Positions 46,110 through 55,152 of a stretch of 64,000 nucleotides of DNA are shown here, piece after piece. The DNA is from Pseudolactococcus raffinolactis NBRC 100932 (lineage in GTDB: Bacteria > Bacillota > Bacilli > Lactobacillales > Streptococcaceae). A program made the translations under genes and the position numbers. The stretch is taken from contig NZ_BCVN01000009.1 in the NCBI RefSeq assembly GCF_001591765.1, positions 1 to 64,000 of the forward strand, given 5' to 3'. The notes beneath the pieces are model-generated. The model saw only the letters and a program-made list of their open reading frames with translations. It was not told the DNA's origin and did no database searches. The first letter of the stretch is position 1. Each line of letters begins with the position of its first letter.

Positions 46110-47279
46110 TTAATCTCTTACAAATACATCATTCGTGTGCACTTTATCTGCGACATCGCGCAGACATTCATCCCAGCGATTTGCGACAATAATCTCTGCC
46201 ACTTTTTTAAAATCTTCTAAACTATGTACAATTTTATTCTCATTAAAATGTGCGGTATTCAAAGTTGGTTCGTAAATAACTATTTCAACACCCTTAGATT
46301 TTAGTCTCGCCATGACATCTTGAATCGCACTAGATCTAAAATTATCGCTACCATGCTTCATCGTTAAACGATAAATCCCGACTGTTTTAGGATTTTTCGC
46401 CATAATCTTATCGGCTACAAAATCTTTTCGAACATCATTTGACGCAACAATCGCTGAAATTAATCTCTCTGGGACTTGACGATAATTTTGTTTTAACTGT
46501 TTGGTATCTTTAGGCAAGCAATAACCACCATAACCAAAACTTGGGTTGTTATAGTGGGAACCAATGCGCCCATCTAATCCCATTCCTTCAATAATTTCCT
46601 TAGATTCAAGTCCATTGATTTGAGCAAAAGTATCCAATTCGTTAAAATATGCGACACGAAGTGCTAAGTAAGTATTAGCAAATAACTTAATAGCCTCCGC
46701 TTCTGTCTCACCAGTATATAACACTGTTACTTCTTCATCCCACACATTTCGCAAAAATAATGCACCGATTTCTTTAGCTACGTCAGTCGTATCCCCAATG
46801 ATAATTCTAGACGGATAAAGATTATCATATAGCGCTGTTCCTTCTCTCAAAAATTCAGGACAAAAGATGATGGTTTGAACATTTGGGAACATTTTTTTTA
46901 ATGAAGCCACATAGCCAATCGGGATCGTAGATTTGATAATGAACTTCGCATCAGGCTTGATTCGAATTGCCTTCCCAATCACTTCTTCAATAGATGATGT
47001 ATCAAAATAGTCTGTTGACTCATCATAATCTGTCGGCGTTGCAATCACCAAGTACTCACCGTGTAAGACTGCCTGCTCAAAGTCACTAGTATAGCTCACA
47101 TTTGAACGTTTCTCTTTAATAAATGACTCGATGTGATCATCTACTAAAGGTGAGCATCCTTGCTGTAATAATGATATTTTATGACTATCAGTATCATAGC
47201 CTACCACCTCATCATGCTGCCCTAATAATAATGAATTTGCTAGGCCAACATAGCCTAAGCCAAATACCGATATCCTCAT
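46110..47279 (-). CDS. UDP-glucose 6-dehydrogenase
   Basis: A 389-aa enzyme of the HasB/UGDH family: MRISVFGLGYVGLANSLLLG (NAD site), KSTIPIGYV, FCPEFLREGTALYDNLYPSR, AEAIKLFANTYLALRVAYFN and GYGGYCLPKDTKQL with catalytic Cys254. It oxidises UDP-glucose to UDP-glucuronate. It lies 13 bases before the glycosyltransferase gene, so this is a hasB-hasA-like pair in reverse of the S. pyogenes order. No hasC (UDP-glucose pyrophosphorylase) is adjacent. A perfect 22-bp palindrome lies upstream. Confidence 0.95.
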   Translation of the reverse strand: MRISVFGLGYVGLANSLLLGQHDEVVGYDTDSHKISLLQQGCSPLVDDHIESFIKEKRSNVSYTSDFEQAVLHGEYLVIATPTDYDESTDYFDTSSIEEVIGKAIRIKPDAKFIIKSTIPIGYVASLKKMFPNVQTIIFCPEFLREGTALYDNLYPSRIIIGDTTDVAKEIGALFLRNVWDEEVTVLYTGETEAEAIKLFANTYLALRVAYFNELDTFAQINGLESKEIIEGMGLDGRIGSHYNNPSFGYGGYCLPKDTKQLKQNYRQVPERLISAIVASNDVRKDFVADKIMAKNPKTVGIYRLTMKHGSDNFRSSAIQDVMARLKSKGVEIVIYEPTLNTAHFNENKIVHSLEDFKKVAEIIVANRWDECLRDVADKVHTNDVFVRD

Positions 47280-47341
47280 GTTTTCATTTATCCCTAATCT
47301 TATTTTTCTTTAGTTTTTTTAAAATAAGTAATACAACCTAT

Positions 47342-47363
47342 TATAGGATAATATTATCCTATA
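47342..47363. promoter_or_regulatory. Perfect 22-bp palindrome in the UDP-glucose dehydrogenase promoter
   Basis: TATAGGATAAT (47342-47352) is followed directly by its exact complement ATTATCCTATA (47353-47363). A -10 TATAAT (47340-47345) overlaps its promoter-proximal end on the minus strand. Candidate operator for the polysaccharide operon. The rest of the 47280-47605 gap shows no gene. Confidence 0.6.
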
Positions 47364-47587
47364 TGTTCCTTCTTTTTTTAACACAATAAATATAAAAAAA
47401 GGAACGTATTGAAAATTATAGACTAGAGGAGAATTTCAAGATATTTTAAGTTATAAAAAAACGTGTATCTCATAAGCGACGATTGAAACTCATATGTTTG
47501 TATAATAAAAGGCAATTAGTCAATTCATCTTATGGGTCCTATACTGGTAAATTTTTCACTTGTCTTATACAATATTTTTTTGATATC

Positions 47588-47614
47588 AAAAAAACCGTTG
47601 ATTGCTCAACGGTT
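47588..47614 (-). terminator. Terminator overlapping the smpB stop
   Basis: AACCGTTGA (47593-47601) and TCAACGGTT (47606-47614) form a perfect 9-bp stem with a T run on the minus strand; the smpB TGA lies in the stem. Confidence 0.85.
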
Positions 47615-48076
47615 AAAGGCTTTCAGTTGTTTGGCGATGTCACGATTTTGTTCTTTACGTTTGATCGTTTCACGTTTGTCGTAATTTTTCTTACCTTTGG
47701 CAAGACCCATGAGGACTTTAGCAAAACCATCTTTGATGTAGACACGTAAGGGAACAAAACTCATGCCAGCCTGTGAAATTTCAGCTTCAATTTTTGCGAT
47801 TTGTTTTTTATGCAATAAAAGTTTACGACTCCGAGTCGGATCAACATTCCAGATATTACCTTCATCGAAAGGAGAGATATGGACGTTACTGAGCCAAACT
47901 TCACCATTTCGCACCCGCGCAAATCCATCTCTGATATTGATACGTGCCTGTCTGACTGACTTGATTTCTGTGCCAGTCAGGACAATGCCCGCCTCAAATG
48001 TTTCAGTAATCTCATAGTCATAATGCGCCTTTTTATTTTGGGCGACAACATTATCTTTGACTTTATCTTTTGCCAT
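47606..48076 (-). CDS. smpB: SsrA-binding protein SmpB
   Basis: A 156-aa tmRNA partner in trans-translation: [68 protein letters not shown] and the basic C-terminal tail [20 protein letters not shown]. It lies 14 bases after rnr; in streptococci the order secG-rnr-smpB is also found. The tmRNA gene itself was not seen in the window. Confidence 0.97.
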   Translation of the reverse strand: MAKDKVKDNVVAQNKKAHYDYEITETFEAGIVLTGTEIKSVRQARINIRDGFARVRNGEVWLSNVHISPFDEGNIWNVDPTRSRKLLLHKKQIAKIEAEISQAGMSFVPLRVYIKDGFAKVLMGLAKGKKNYDKRETIKRKEQNRDIAKQLKAFNR

Positions 48077-48090
48077 TTACAAACGTCCTC

Positions 48091-50394
48091 CTATTTTTTT
48101 CTAGCAGGTTTGCCGCCTTTTTTATGAAAAGGTTTCTTGTCTTTATCTTTATTTTTCTTCCAGTCAGGGCGTTTATCACGTGAATCACGTCCGCCCCGGC
48201 TCTCTCTACTACGTTTCTCAACAGCTTCAACGACGTCTAAATCGCTGTCGACATGTTCAAAGTCAATATCACCGGTGATTTTATCCGCTTTCACCAACTT
48301 GACTTTAACAGGCTGTCCCATGCGGAACACTTTGCCCGTGCGCTCGCCTTTGAGGGTCAGATCGCGCTCGTTAAAGTTGTAGAAATCATCACCCAGCGTC
48401 GACATGTGGACCAAGCCTTCAATGGTGTTCGGAAGCGACACGAAGAAACCAAAGCGTGTCACAGATGAAATCGTCACGTCGTACTCGGTACCCACATAAC
48501 TTTCCATGTACTCTGCTTTTTTCATAGCTTCAACGGCACGTTCCGCATCGATGGCGCGGCGTTCACGAGACGATGTGAGCTTAGCCACTTCAGGGATAAT
48601 TTCTTCGAAATGCTCGATGACTTCAGTCGTCGGATGGCTTTCAGCACGGATCAAGCGATGCACCAGTAAATCTGGGTAACGGCGAATCGGTGATGTGAAA
48701 TGCGTGTAGTACTCCGCAGCTAGACCGAAGTGACCAAGGTTATCCTCATCATAACGTGCTTGTTGCATTGAGCGCAAAAGCATGGTAGAGAGCACAATTT
48801 CACCAGGTTGACCTTTGATTTGAAGCATGAAATCTTGCAAGTCTTTTGACTGCATTTTTTCAGGTGTCCCTTTCAAAGGAATACCAAAGACTGATGCAAA
48901 ATCAATAAAACGGGTTAATTTGTCAGCTTTTGGATGCTCATGCACCCGGTAGATAAATGGCAATTCACGAGTCGCAAAGCTACGCGCGACCGTTTCATTG
49001 GCAATCAGCATGAAGGACTCGATCATCATCTCAGCTGTTCCGCGTTTGCGAACTTGAATCTCGATTGGTTTACCAAGTTTGTCGACGATAATTTTCGCTT
49101 CTTGCGTTTCAAAGTCGATTGACCCACGACGGGCACGCATGCCGAGTAAAATGGCATGGAGTTTGGCCATTTGTTCTACTGATTCAGCAATCGCCGCAAA
49201 TTTTTCCAAAAATTCTTGATTGCCAGCAAGCATTTCGTTGACATCAGAATAGGTCATACGTTCCGTTGTTTTAATGACAGACTGAGAAATTTTGTAATTA
49301 ACAACATGGCCGTCAGGGTTAATTTCCATGACACATGACTGCGTGAAGCGATTCACACGTGGATTCAGTGAACAGATACCATTTGACAAGCGTTCAGGTA
49401 ACATTGGTACGACACGGTCTGTGACGTAAGTCGATGTCCCACGGTTGAGGGCTTCTCGGTCAAGGGCAGAACCTTCAGTCACATAGTAGCTGACGTCGGC
49501 GATATGCACACCCAGCTCAATGTTGCCATTATCAAGCGCTTTGATATGAACGGCATCATCCAAGTCTTTCGCATCTGCGCCATCGATGGTGAAAGTAATT
49601 TCATCACGATAGTCAACACGATCGATGATATCTTTTTCTTCGATTTCATCTGGAACAGCATTAGCTTCAGCAATCACGTCTTCTGGGAATGGTGATGGAA
49701 TACCGAGCGATTCCAAAACTTCTAAAACGTCAATCCCTGTATCCGTTGCTTTACCAATAATCTCAGTAACTAAGCCTTGGAGCACCTCTGGAAAGTCACG
49801 GTCAGGATAGTGGGTAATATCCACACGAACAATATCCCCGACTTCTGGGTGCAAGCCTTTTTTAGAAATGTTGGTTCTAAACGGAATTTTCTTGTTTTTA
49901 TTGACAACGTAACCTAAGAGCGAGCCGCTATTTTTTTTCTCTTCCTCGTCAAAAGCGTAAAACTCACCGACTATGCTTGTCACAGCGCGAGACTTAATAG
50001 CCACGACTTTACCTTCGGCTTCATTGCCTTTAAGTGGATTAGCTGGTGACGTGATTTTAACTTCTACAACATCTTCGTTCATGGCAAATTTCGTGTTGCC
50101 ACGTTTCACAAAGACGTCCGGTTCATTTTCACCGATTCTGACGAAACCAAAACCACGCGGATTGGCAGAGAAAGTTCCTTCTAGAACTTCTGCTTCTGGC
50201 TGTGGTAGGGCAATATTGCCCGCAGCTGTCACTTCGATGGCTTTACTTTCTTCTAATTGGGCAATTGTTTTGAGCAAATGCTTATAATCGCCAGCATCAT
50301 CAGCTAATCCAAGATTGTTTGCTAACATTTTTGGCGAGATTGATTTTGAAGGCATCTGAGCCAAAAAATCAGTTACTTTTTTACTTAATTTCAT
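48091..50394 (-). CDS. rnr: Ribonuclease R
   Basis: A 767-aa 3'-5' exoribonuclease: cold-shock-like N-terminal domains (GFGFVRIGENEPDVFVKRGN), RNB catalytic domain with the Asp cluster TIDGADAKDLDDAVHI, LNRGTSTYVTDRVVPMLPER and HFTSPIRRYPDLLVHRLIRA, an S1 domain (YDVTISSVTRFGFFVSLPNT) and a Lys/Arg-rich tail (WKKNKDKDKKPFHKKGGK). It degrades structured RNA and assists SmpB-tmRNA. It is co-directional with and just before smpB. Confidence 0.97.
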   Translation of the reverse strand: MKLSKKVTDFLAQMPSKSISPKMLANNLGLADDAGDYKHLLKTIAQLEESKAIEVTAAGNIALPQPEAEVLEGTFSANPRGFGFVRIGENEPDVFVKRGNTKFAMNEDVVEVKITSPANPLKGNEAEGKVVAIKSRAVTSIVGEFYAFDEEEKKNSGSLLGYVVNKNKKIPFRTNISKKGLHPEVGDIVRVDITHYPDRDFPEVLQGLVTEIIGKATDTGIDVLEVLESLGIPSPFPEDVIAEANAVPDEIEEKDIIDRVDYRDEITFTIDGADAKDLDDAVHIKALDNGNIELGVHIADVSYYVTEGSALDREALNRGTSTYVTDRVVPMLPERLSNGICSLNPRVNRFTQSCVMEINPDGHVVNYKISQSVIKTTERMTYSDVNEMLAGNQEFLEKFAAIAESVEQMAKLHAILLGMRARRGSIDFETQEAKIIVDKLGKPIEIQVRKRGTAEMMIESFMLIANETVARSFATRELPFIYRVHEHPKADKLTRFIDFASVFGIPLKGTPEKMQSKDLQDFMLQIKGQPGEIVLSTMLLRSMQQARYDEDNLGHFGLAAEYYTHFTSPIRRYPDLLVHRLIRAESHPTTEVIEHFEEIIPEVAKLTSSRERRAIDAERAVEAMKKAEYMESYVGTEYDVTISSVTRFGFFVSLPNTIEGLVHMSTLGDDFYNFNERDLTLKGERTGKVFRMGQPVKVKLVKADKITGDIDFEHVDSDLDVVEAVEKRSRESRGGRDSRDKRPDWKKNKDKDKKPFHKKGGKPARKK

Positions 50395-50452
50395 ATATTC
50401 TTTCTATTTTTTAGAGTTTGAAACTCATATTATTTCGTTGTGATAACACAAA

Positions 50453-50475
50453 AAGCCGAGATTTTATCCCAGCCT
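50453..50475 (-). terminator. Terminator or attenuator between secG and rnr
   Basis: On the minus strand AGGCTGGGAT pairs with ATCTCGGCTT through three G-U pairs and is followed by TTTTG. It lies about 130 bases past secG and may reduce read-through into rnr. Confidence 0.6.
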
Positions 50476-50606
50476 TTCTTTAGGGTCACCTATTACTCGC
50501 TGCTCAGATTGTTTTTGACAATGGCGTGATAGGTTAAGCAATTACCGCTTTCTCTATCCAGTCTCGTTAAACGGCCATCAAGCACAAAGTTTTGAGATTC
50601 CCATCA

Positions 50607-50855
50607 TTATCTGGTAGATAAAACAACTAGTGCAAAACCAACAAGCAACCAAAGTCCAATCATCACACCAGTAAAACGTTGCATCACGGCTTCAAAACCT
50701 CGAGCTTTACGGCGTTCAAATAATTCATCGCCACCACCTGTAAAGGCACTTGCAGCGCTGTCTTGTTTAGAGGGTTGAATCATAATTGACACAATCAAAA
50801 CTGCTGACAATATAAGTAAGACTGCAATTAAAATATCATAAATAACTTTTATCAT
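50607..50855 (-). CDS. secG: Preprotein translocase subunit SecG
   Basis: An 82-aa protein with two membrane helices (ILIAVLLILSAVLIVSIMIQ and MIGLWLLVGFALVVLST) around a loop PSKQDSAASAFTGGGDELFE that carries the SecG GGG motif. It stabilises SecYEG during export. GGAGAAG precedes the ATG. It stands upstream of rnr-smpB. Confidence 0.95.
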   Translation of the reverse strand: MIKVIYDILIAVLLILSAVLIVSIMIQPSKQDSAASAFTGGGDELFERRKARGFEAVMQRFTGVMIGLWLLVGFALVVLSTR

Positions 50856-50993
50856 CTTCTCCGACTTTCTACATCCAACATTTGGTTATTTCTGTCTTAA
50901 TCAGGTCGGATGAGTAGCATCCTTTAAGATCCTGATGCTAGAAATAGCCATCACATTTTCATTATAACATAAAAATCATGACATTGCTCAAAA

Positions 50994-51017
50994 TAAAAAA
51001 AGAACCTTTCGATTCTT
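50994..51017 (-). terminator. Terminator of trxB
   Basis: On the minus strand AAGAATC-GAAA-GGTTCTT has a GAAA tetraloop and is followed by TTTTTTT, just past the trxB stop. Confidence 0.8.
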
Positions 51018-51026
51018 CTTCATTTA

Positions 51027-51950
51027 TCAAGCATTATCTGTGATATATTTGTAAACGCCTTGACCTGCAAGTGCACCTTCTCCGACAGCTGTCGTGATCT
51101 GGCGTAGGTCTTTTTGGCGGACATCTCCGACTGCGAAAATACCAGGTACTTTAGTCTGCATGCCTTGATCAGTGATAATCCAGCCAATTTCATCCGTGAT
51201 TCCTAAATCTTTCACTGTATCTGTCATCGGATCAATACCGATATAGACAAACAAGCCACCGAATTCTTTTTCACTGATTTCACCCGTCTTAAGATTTTTA
51301 ATCCGAACGCCTGTAATCTTCATGTCATTGCCCAAAACTTCTTCAACCGCTGAATCCCAGATGAATGAAATCTTTTCATTTGAGTAAGCACGTTCTTGGA
51401 TGATTTTTTGAGCTCGAAGTTCATCACGACGGTGTAAAATGGTCACGGAGCTACCAAAACGAGTTAGGAAAATTGCTTCTTCTACGGCAGAGTCGCCACC
51501 ACCGACAACCAAGATATCTTGGTTACGGAAGAAAGCACCGTCACAAACCGCACAGTAAGATACGCCACGCGCACCGTACTCTTCTTCACCAGGGACATTA
51601 AGATGACGATGTTGCGCGCCTGTTGCGATAATCACAGTTTTCGCTTCAAAGACCTCATCTTCAGTGATGACTTGTTTGATACCATCAGCATTGACGGTAA
51701 CATTTTGGACGATGCCATAGGCATTTTCAACACCGAGTCCTTCAAGCGGTTCATGCATTTTCATCGACAAATCAGGTCCCATGATCGTTTCATAGCCTGG
51801 GTAGTTTTCGATTTCAGCAGTATTATTCATTTGGCCACCAGGTGCGCCACGTTCAAGTAATAATACTTTCAGTTCACTACGTGCTGCGTACATTGCTGCT
51901 GTCATCCCACCAGGACCAGCACCGATAACAACTGTATCATATAAAGTCAT
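51027..51950 (-). CDS. trxB: Thioredoxin reductase
   Basis: A 307-aa flavoprotein: DTVVIGAGPGGMTAAMYAAR (FAD), redox CAVC (Cys133 and Cys136), VVGGGDSAVEEAIFLTRFGS with HRRDELRA (NADPH) and TKVPGIFAVGDVRQKDLRQI. It reduces thioredoxin with NADPH. GAGG lies before the ATG. In streptococci and lactococci it follows a DUF4059 gene and an amino-acid ABC transporter, as here. Confidence 0.96.
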   Translation of the reverse strand: MTLYDTVVIGAGPGGMTAAMYAARSELKVLLLERGAPGGQMNNTAEIENYPGYETIMGPDLSMKMHEPLEGLGVENAYGIVQNVTVNADGIKQVITEDEVFEAKTVIIATGAQHRHLNVPGEEEYGARGVSYCAVCDGAFFRNQDILVVGGGDSAVEEAIFLTRFGSSVTILHRRDELRAQKIIQERAYSNEKISFIWDSAVEEVLGNDMKITGVRIKNLKTGEISEKEFGGLFVYIGIDPMTDTVKDLGITDEIGWIITDQGMQTKVPGIFAVGDVRQKDLRQITTAVGEGALAGQGVYKYITDNA

Positions 51951-52103
51951 TTTTTTTCCTCACTTTTTTTAATATGCCCTTGATCACAATCTCAGGAATA
52001 TAAATGGTAATTACATTCTATATTTCTCCCGTTGAATATGCAAGTATATGGTATTAAATATTCTAGGTTGTTTTTAAACCCTGTATTTTACTGTAATTTA
52101 TCC

Positions 52104-52152
52104 TTAAAAATAGCCGCCAAATGCTAGATGTCTCTTATCTAACTTTTGACGG
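52104..52152 (-). terminator. Terminator of the amino-acid ABC operon
   Basis: A stem of 15-16 bp with one mismatch (52114-52129 with 52137-52152), followed by TATTTTTA on the minus strand, 40 bases past the DUF4059 gene. Confidence 0.8.
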
Positions 52153-52193
52153 TTATACTTACCTCAGGTACTGCTATACTCTATATCTAGCAC

Positions 52194-52418
52194 TTATCTA
52201 GACTTCAAAATAATCAAAACAGCCAAAACTGCGAAACTCAAGATTGGAATCGTCAAGATGTCAATCAACAACACGTCAAAAATTTTGTTTTGACGGACGC
52301 TTAAGGGCTTATCGTAATTTCTGGAAATGGTACCTAACATATAGAGACCACTGAGAACTAGGACAAGGACAGCTGAGATCAACAAAGATTTAAGATAGAT
52401 GGCTAAAATAGCTTGCAT
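52194..52418 (-). CDS. DUF4059 family small membrane protein
   Basis: A 74-aa protein with two membrane helices (LLISAVLVLVLSGLYMLGTI and ILTIPILSFAVLAVLIILK) and the conserved SRNYDKPLSVRQNKIFDVLL linker. It overlaps the ABC ATPase stop by one base. It is typical of this streptococcal/lactococcal cluster; function unknown. Confidence 0.87.
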   Translation of the reverse strand: MQAILAIYLKSLLISAVLVLVLSGLYMLGTISRNYDKPLSVRQNKIFDVLLIDILTIPILSFAVLAVLIILKSR

Positions 52419-53179
52419 TAAAGAAAACTCCCCATTTCGAGATTTTTAGTGTGACGCGCGAGAAAGGCTTTCGTTCTTGGATGTTTTGGCGCATAGAAAA
52501 CGTCTTCTGGTGTACCAGACTCGATAATTTTCCCCTGTTCTAAAAAAATCACCTTGGTCGCTACGTTATAAACGAAATCCATTTCATGGCTGACGATAAT
52601 CATAGTTTGCCCTGATTTTGCAGCTTGGACGATTGACTCTTGTACTTCACTGACTAGCTCTGGATCAAGGGCTGATGTTGGCTCATCTAGAAGTAATAAC
52701 TCTGGTTTCATAGCGAGTGCTCGCGCGATACCAACCCGTTGCTTTTGCCCACCTGATAAAAATTTTGGATAGTAATCCATACGATCTGATAGGCCAACCT
52801 TGGCTAGTTCTTGCGCGGCTTGTGTTGCTGCTGCTACTTTATCTAGTTTTTTAACCTGGATCAAGCCTTCCATGACATTTTCAAGTGCCGTCCGACGCTC
52901 AAAAAGATTGAACTGCTGAAAGACCATGGCTGTCTTACGGCGAAGGTTCAAAATATCTGCTTTACTGATCGCTGCAAAATCTAGATGTAAGCCATCAATG
53001 TTAACCTTGCCTGAGTCAGGTGCTTCTAGGTAGTTAATCGAACGCAAAAAAGTCGATTTTCCGGCACCAGATGCACCGATCAGTGCAATCACATCTCCTG
53101 GTGCAACTTCTAAAGACACATCATCCAAGACGACTGTGTCCCCAAATTTTTTCGATAAATTTGATAGTTTGATGGTCAT
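52418..53179 (-). CDS. Polar amino-acid ABC transporter ATPase
   Basis: A 253-aa ATPase: [74 protein letters not shown] and VSHEMDFVYNVATKVIFLEQ. It overlaps the permease gene by 4 bases. It drives uptake with the two genes upstream. L. lactis relatives take up cystine or other polar amino acids; the substrate is not proven. Confidence 0.94.
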   Translation of the reverse strand: MTIKLSNLSKKFGDTVVLDDVSLEVAPGDVIALIGASGAGKSTFLRSINYLEAPDSGKVNIDGLHLDFAAISKADILNLRRKTAMVFQQFNLFERRTALENVMEGLIQVKKLDKVAAATQAAQELAKVGLSDRMDYYPKFLSGGQKQRVGIARALAMKPELLLLDEPTSALDPELVSEVQESIVQAAKSGQTMIIVSHEMDFVYNVATKVIFLEQGKIIESGTPEDVFYAPKHPRTKAFLARHTKNLEMGSFL

Positions 53180-54078
53180 GCGGCATTTCCTCCACCATTG
53201 TCCACGTAGCCGTGATCAAAAGGATTACCAGTTTGAATCAAGCGGCTTTTATTTTTCTGTTTGGGTGTAATCTGTAATTTTTTCTCCAAAAGGCGAATCA
53301 AGTTTTCAAAGACGAGGTTAATGGCCCAGTAAACAAAGGCAACGGCAAGATAGCTTTCGAAGACACGGAAGCTAGAGCCACCGATGATTTTAGCTTCGGC
53401 AGTCATCTCAATAACCCCTGCGACAAAAGCAAGAGAGGTGCCTTTGAGCAAGCCCATGAGCGCATTGCCAAGTGGTGCGACAGCAACTGTTGCTGCCTCT
53501 GGCAAGGTCACGCGTTTAAAAACTTGAAAATTTGTCATGCCAAGGGACTTTGCAGCTTCAATCTGACCGACATCAACAGACTCAATCGCTGCTCGTATCG
53601 TTTCGGAGTTATAAGCTGCTTCATTAAAAGCGAAGGTTAAAATGACAAAAAGCATCGGCGAAATATCGTTGATATTATAAGCCGTGCCATAATTTAGATT
53701 GATTGATTTGAGGATCAAGGGAATCCCTGTATAAGTCAATAAAAGTTGGACGTAAATCGGTGTGCCGCGGATAAAGCTGACCGCGAGCGCACGAATTTGA
53801 TTCAAGACGGGAATTCGATTGAGTTTGATCAAGGCTAGGAATAAACCTAAAACAAGGCCTATTGCCATAGCAATCAAAGTGATGATGAATGACGTTGGCA
53901 CACGACTGATGATGGGTTTAAAGGCACTAACAAAGGCCTCCCAGTTAAAAATCTTGTCGAAAAACATCGTCCAAAAGTCGGTAAAGGTGTACTGCCCTTT
54001 GACTGTGACACTAATCATCACAATCACTAATACAAGGATTGCCAATATCCCCAAGGCTATTTTGCTTGCTTTTTTCAT
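53176..54078 (-). CDS. Polar amino-acid ABC transporter permease
   Basis: A 300-aa permease of the His/Glu/Gln family with about five to six membrane helices: VPTSFIITLIAMAIGLVLGL, FIRGTPIYVQLLLTYTGIPL, FAFNEAAYNSETIRAAIESV and the EAA loop VGQIEAAKSLGMTNFQVFKR. It ends in a basic, Asn/Gly-rich tail. The stop overlaps the ATPase start. Confidence 0.94.
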   Translation of the reverse strand: MKKASKIALGILAILVLVIVMISVTVKGQYTFTDFWTMFFDKIFNWEAFVSAFKPIISRVPTSFIITLIAMAIGLVLGLFLALIKLNRIPVLNQIRALAVSFIRGTPIYVQLLLTYTGIPLILKSINLNYGTAYNINDISPMLFVILTFAFNEAAYNSETIRAAIESVDVGQIEAAKSLGMTNFQVFKRVTLPEAATVAVAPLGNALMGLLKGTSLAFVAGVIEMTAEAKIIGGSSFRVFESYLAVAFVYWAINLVFENLIRLLEKKLQITPKQKNKSRLIQTGNPFDHGYVDNGGGNAA

Positions 54079-54145
54079 GGTGTATCAAAACTTTCTATAC
54101 TATAGGGTTATGGCCTTATGATGATGACCTCTGCTGACAGTTAGA

Positions 54146-55009
54146 TTACTTGTAGGCATCAGCTGATGGGACAAAGTCGCCACCGAAATATTTTTCTGAT
54201 AACTCTTTGAGTGTACCATTTGATTGTAGCTTTTTCAAGACCTTGTCAACCTTAGTTTGTAGTTCCTTGCCTTTTTCATCTTTCGTATATAAGAAATACT
54301 CGAACCCATCGTGAGGATCTGTTGATTCTGATTCTATATTATTAACCTTAAGCGTGTCTAAACCCTTGTCCTTGATAATCGTTTTAAGGGAAATAGCATC
54401 GTATAAAAGGAAATCGATTTTGCCAGAGTCTACATCCGCTAATCGGCTGGCAGTTGGATAGCTACCATCAACATAGTTTAATTTAACTTGTTTATCTGGG
54501 TTAGCATCATTGTATTTTGATAAAATGGTTGTGAAATTGGCAGATGGGAGTACTTCTGTAGATTTACCTGCTAAATCGCCCAAGGTTTTGACTTTGAGAT
54601 CAGATTTGACCGCAACGGCATTATTCGATTTAGACAAGGGTGCTGAGAAGTAATATTTTTCTGCACGATCCTTGTTCCAACCGATATCATTCGCCGCAAG
54701 CTGATAGCGTCCTGAATCAACGCCTGCGACAACACTGTCAAAATCTGTAATCTCTACTTTGAGTTTGTATTCGGGTAGTTCCTTGAAAACGGCACGCGCC
54801 ACTTCTACATCATAGCCTGTTGCTTGATTATTCTCAGAATAAGTGAAGGGTTTTGTATCCGCATCCGTTGCCACGGTAATGGTCGTGACATTATCCGCTT
54901 TAGATGATTCATTTTTTTCCGCCTTCGTTGTCGACTTGCCGCATGCTACTAAGGCCACCGTTGCACTTAAAACGAAAGTTGATACAATAAATTTTTGATA
55001 TGTTTTCAT
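54146..55009 (-). CDS. Polar amino-acid ABC transporter binding lipoprotein
   Basis: A 287-aa type-3 solute-binding lipoprotein: lipobox VACG (Cys23), ATDADTKPFTYSENNQATGY, DVEVARAVFKELPEYKLKVE, VAGVDSGRYQLAANDIGWNK, DRAEKYYFSAPLSKSNNAVA and DFLLYDAISLKTIIKDKGLD. First gene of the four-gene operon. GGAG precedes the ATG. Confidence 0.94.
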   Translation of the reverse strand: MKTYQKFIVSTFVLSATVALVACGKSTTKAEKNESSKADNVTTITVATDADTKPFTYSENNQATGYDVEVARAVFKELPEYKLKVEITDFDSVVAGVDSGRYQLAANDIGWNKDRAEKYYFSAPLSKSNNAVAVKSDLKVKTLGDLAGKSTEVLPSANFTTILSKYNDANPDKQVKLNYVDGSYPTASRLADVDSGKIDFLLYDAISLKTIIKDKGLDTLKVNNIESESTDPHDGFEYFLYTKDEKGKELQTKVDKVLKKLQSNGTLKELSEKYFGGDFVPSADAYK

Positions 55010-55101
55010 TTAAAAAATCTCCTTTTTCCATATTAAATCAAGATAATTTAATTTTAACATACTTCATTTGTTACCATCATAATCAAAGATTATGACCGCC
55101 A

Positions 55102-55131
55102 TAAAAAAAATAAAACCCCTACGGATTTTAT
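55102..55131 (-). terminator. Terminator of the ABC-2 exporter operon
   Basis: On the minus strand AAAATCC-GTA-GGGGTTTT is followed by ATTTTTTTT, just past the last permease gene. Confidence 0.75.
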
Positions 55132-55152
55132 TTTGTATGTTGGACGTATCAT

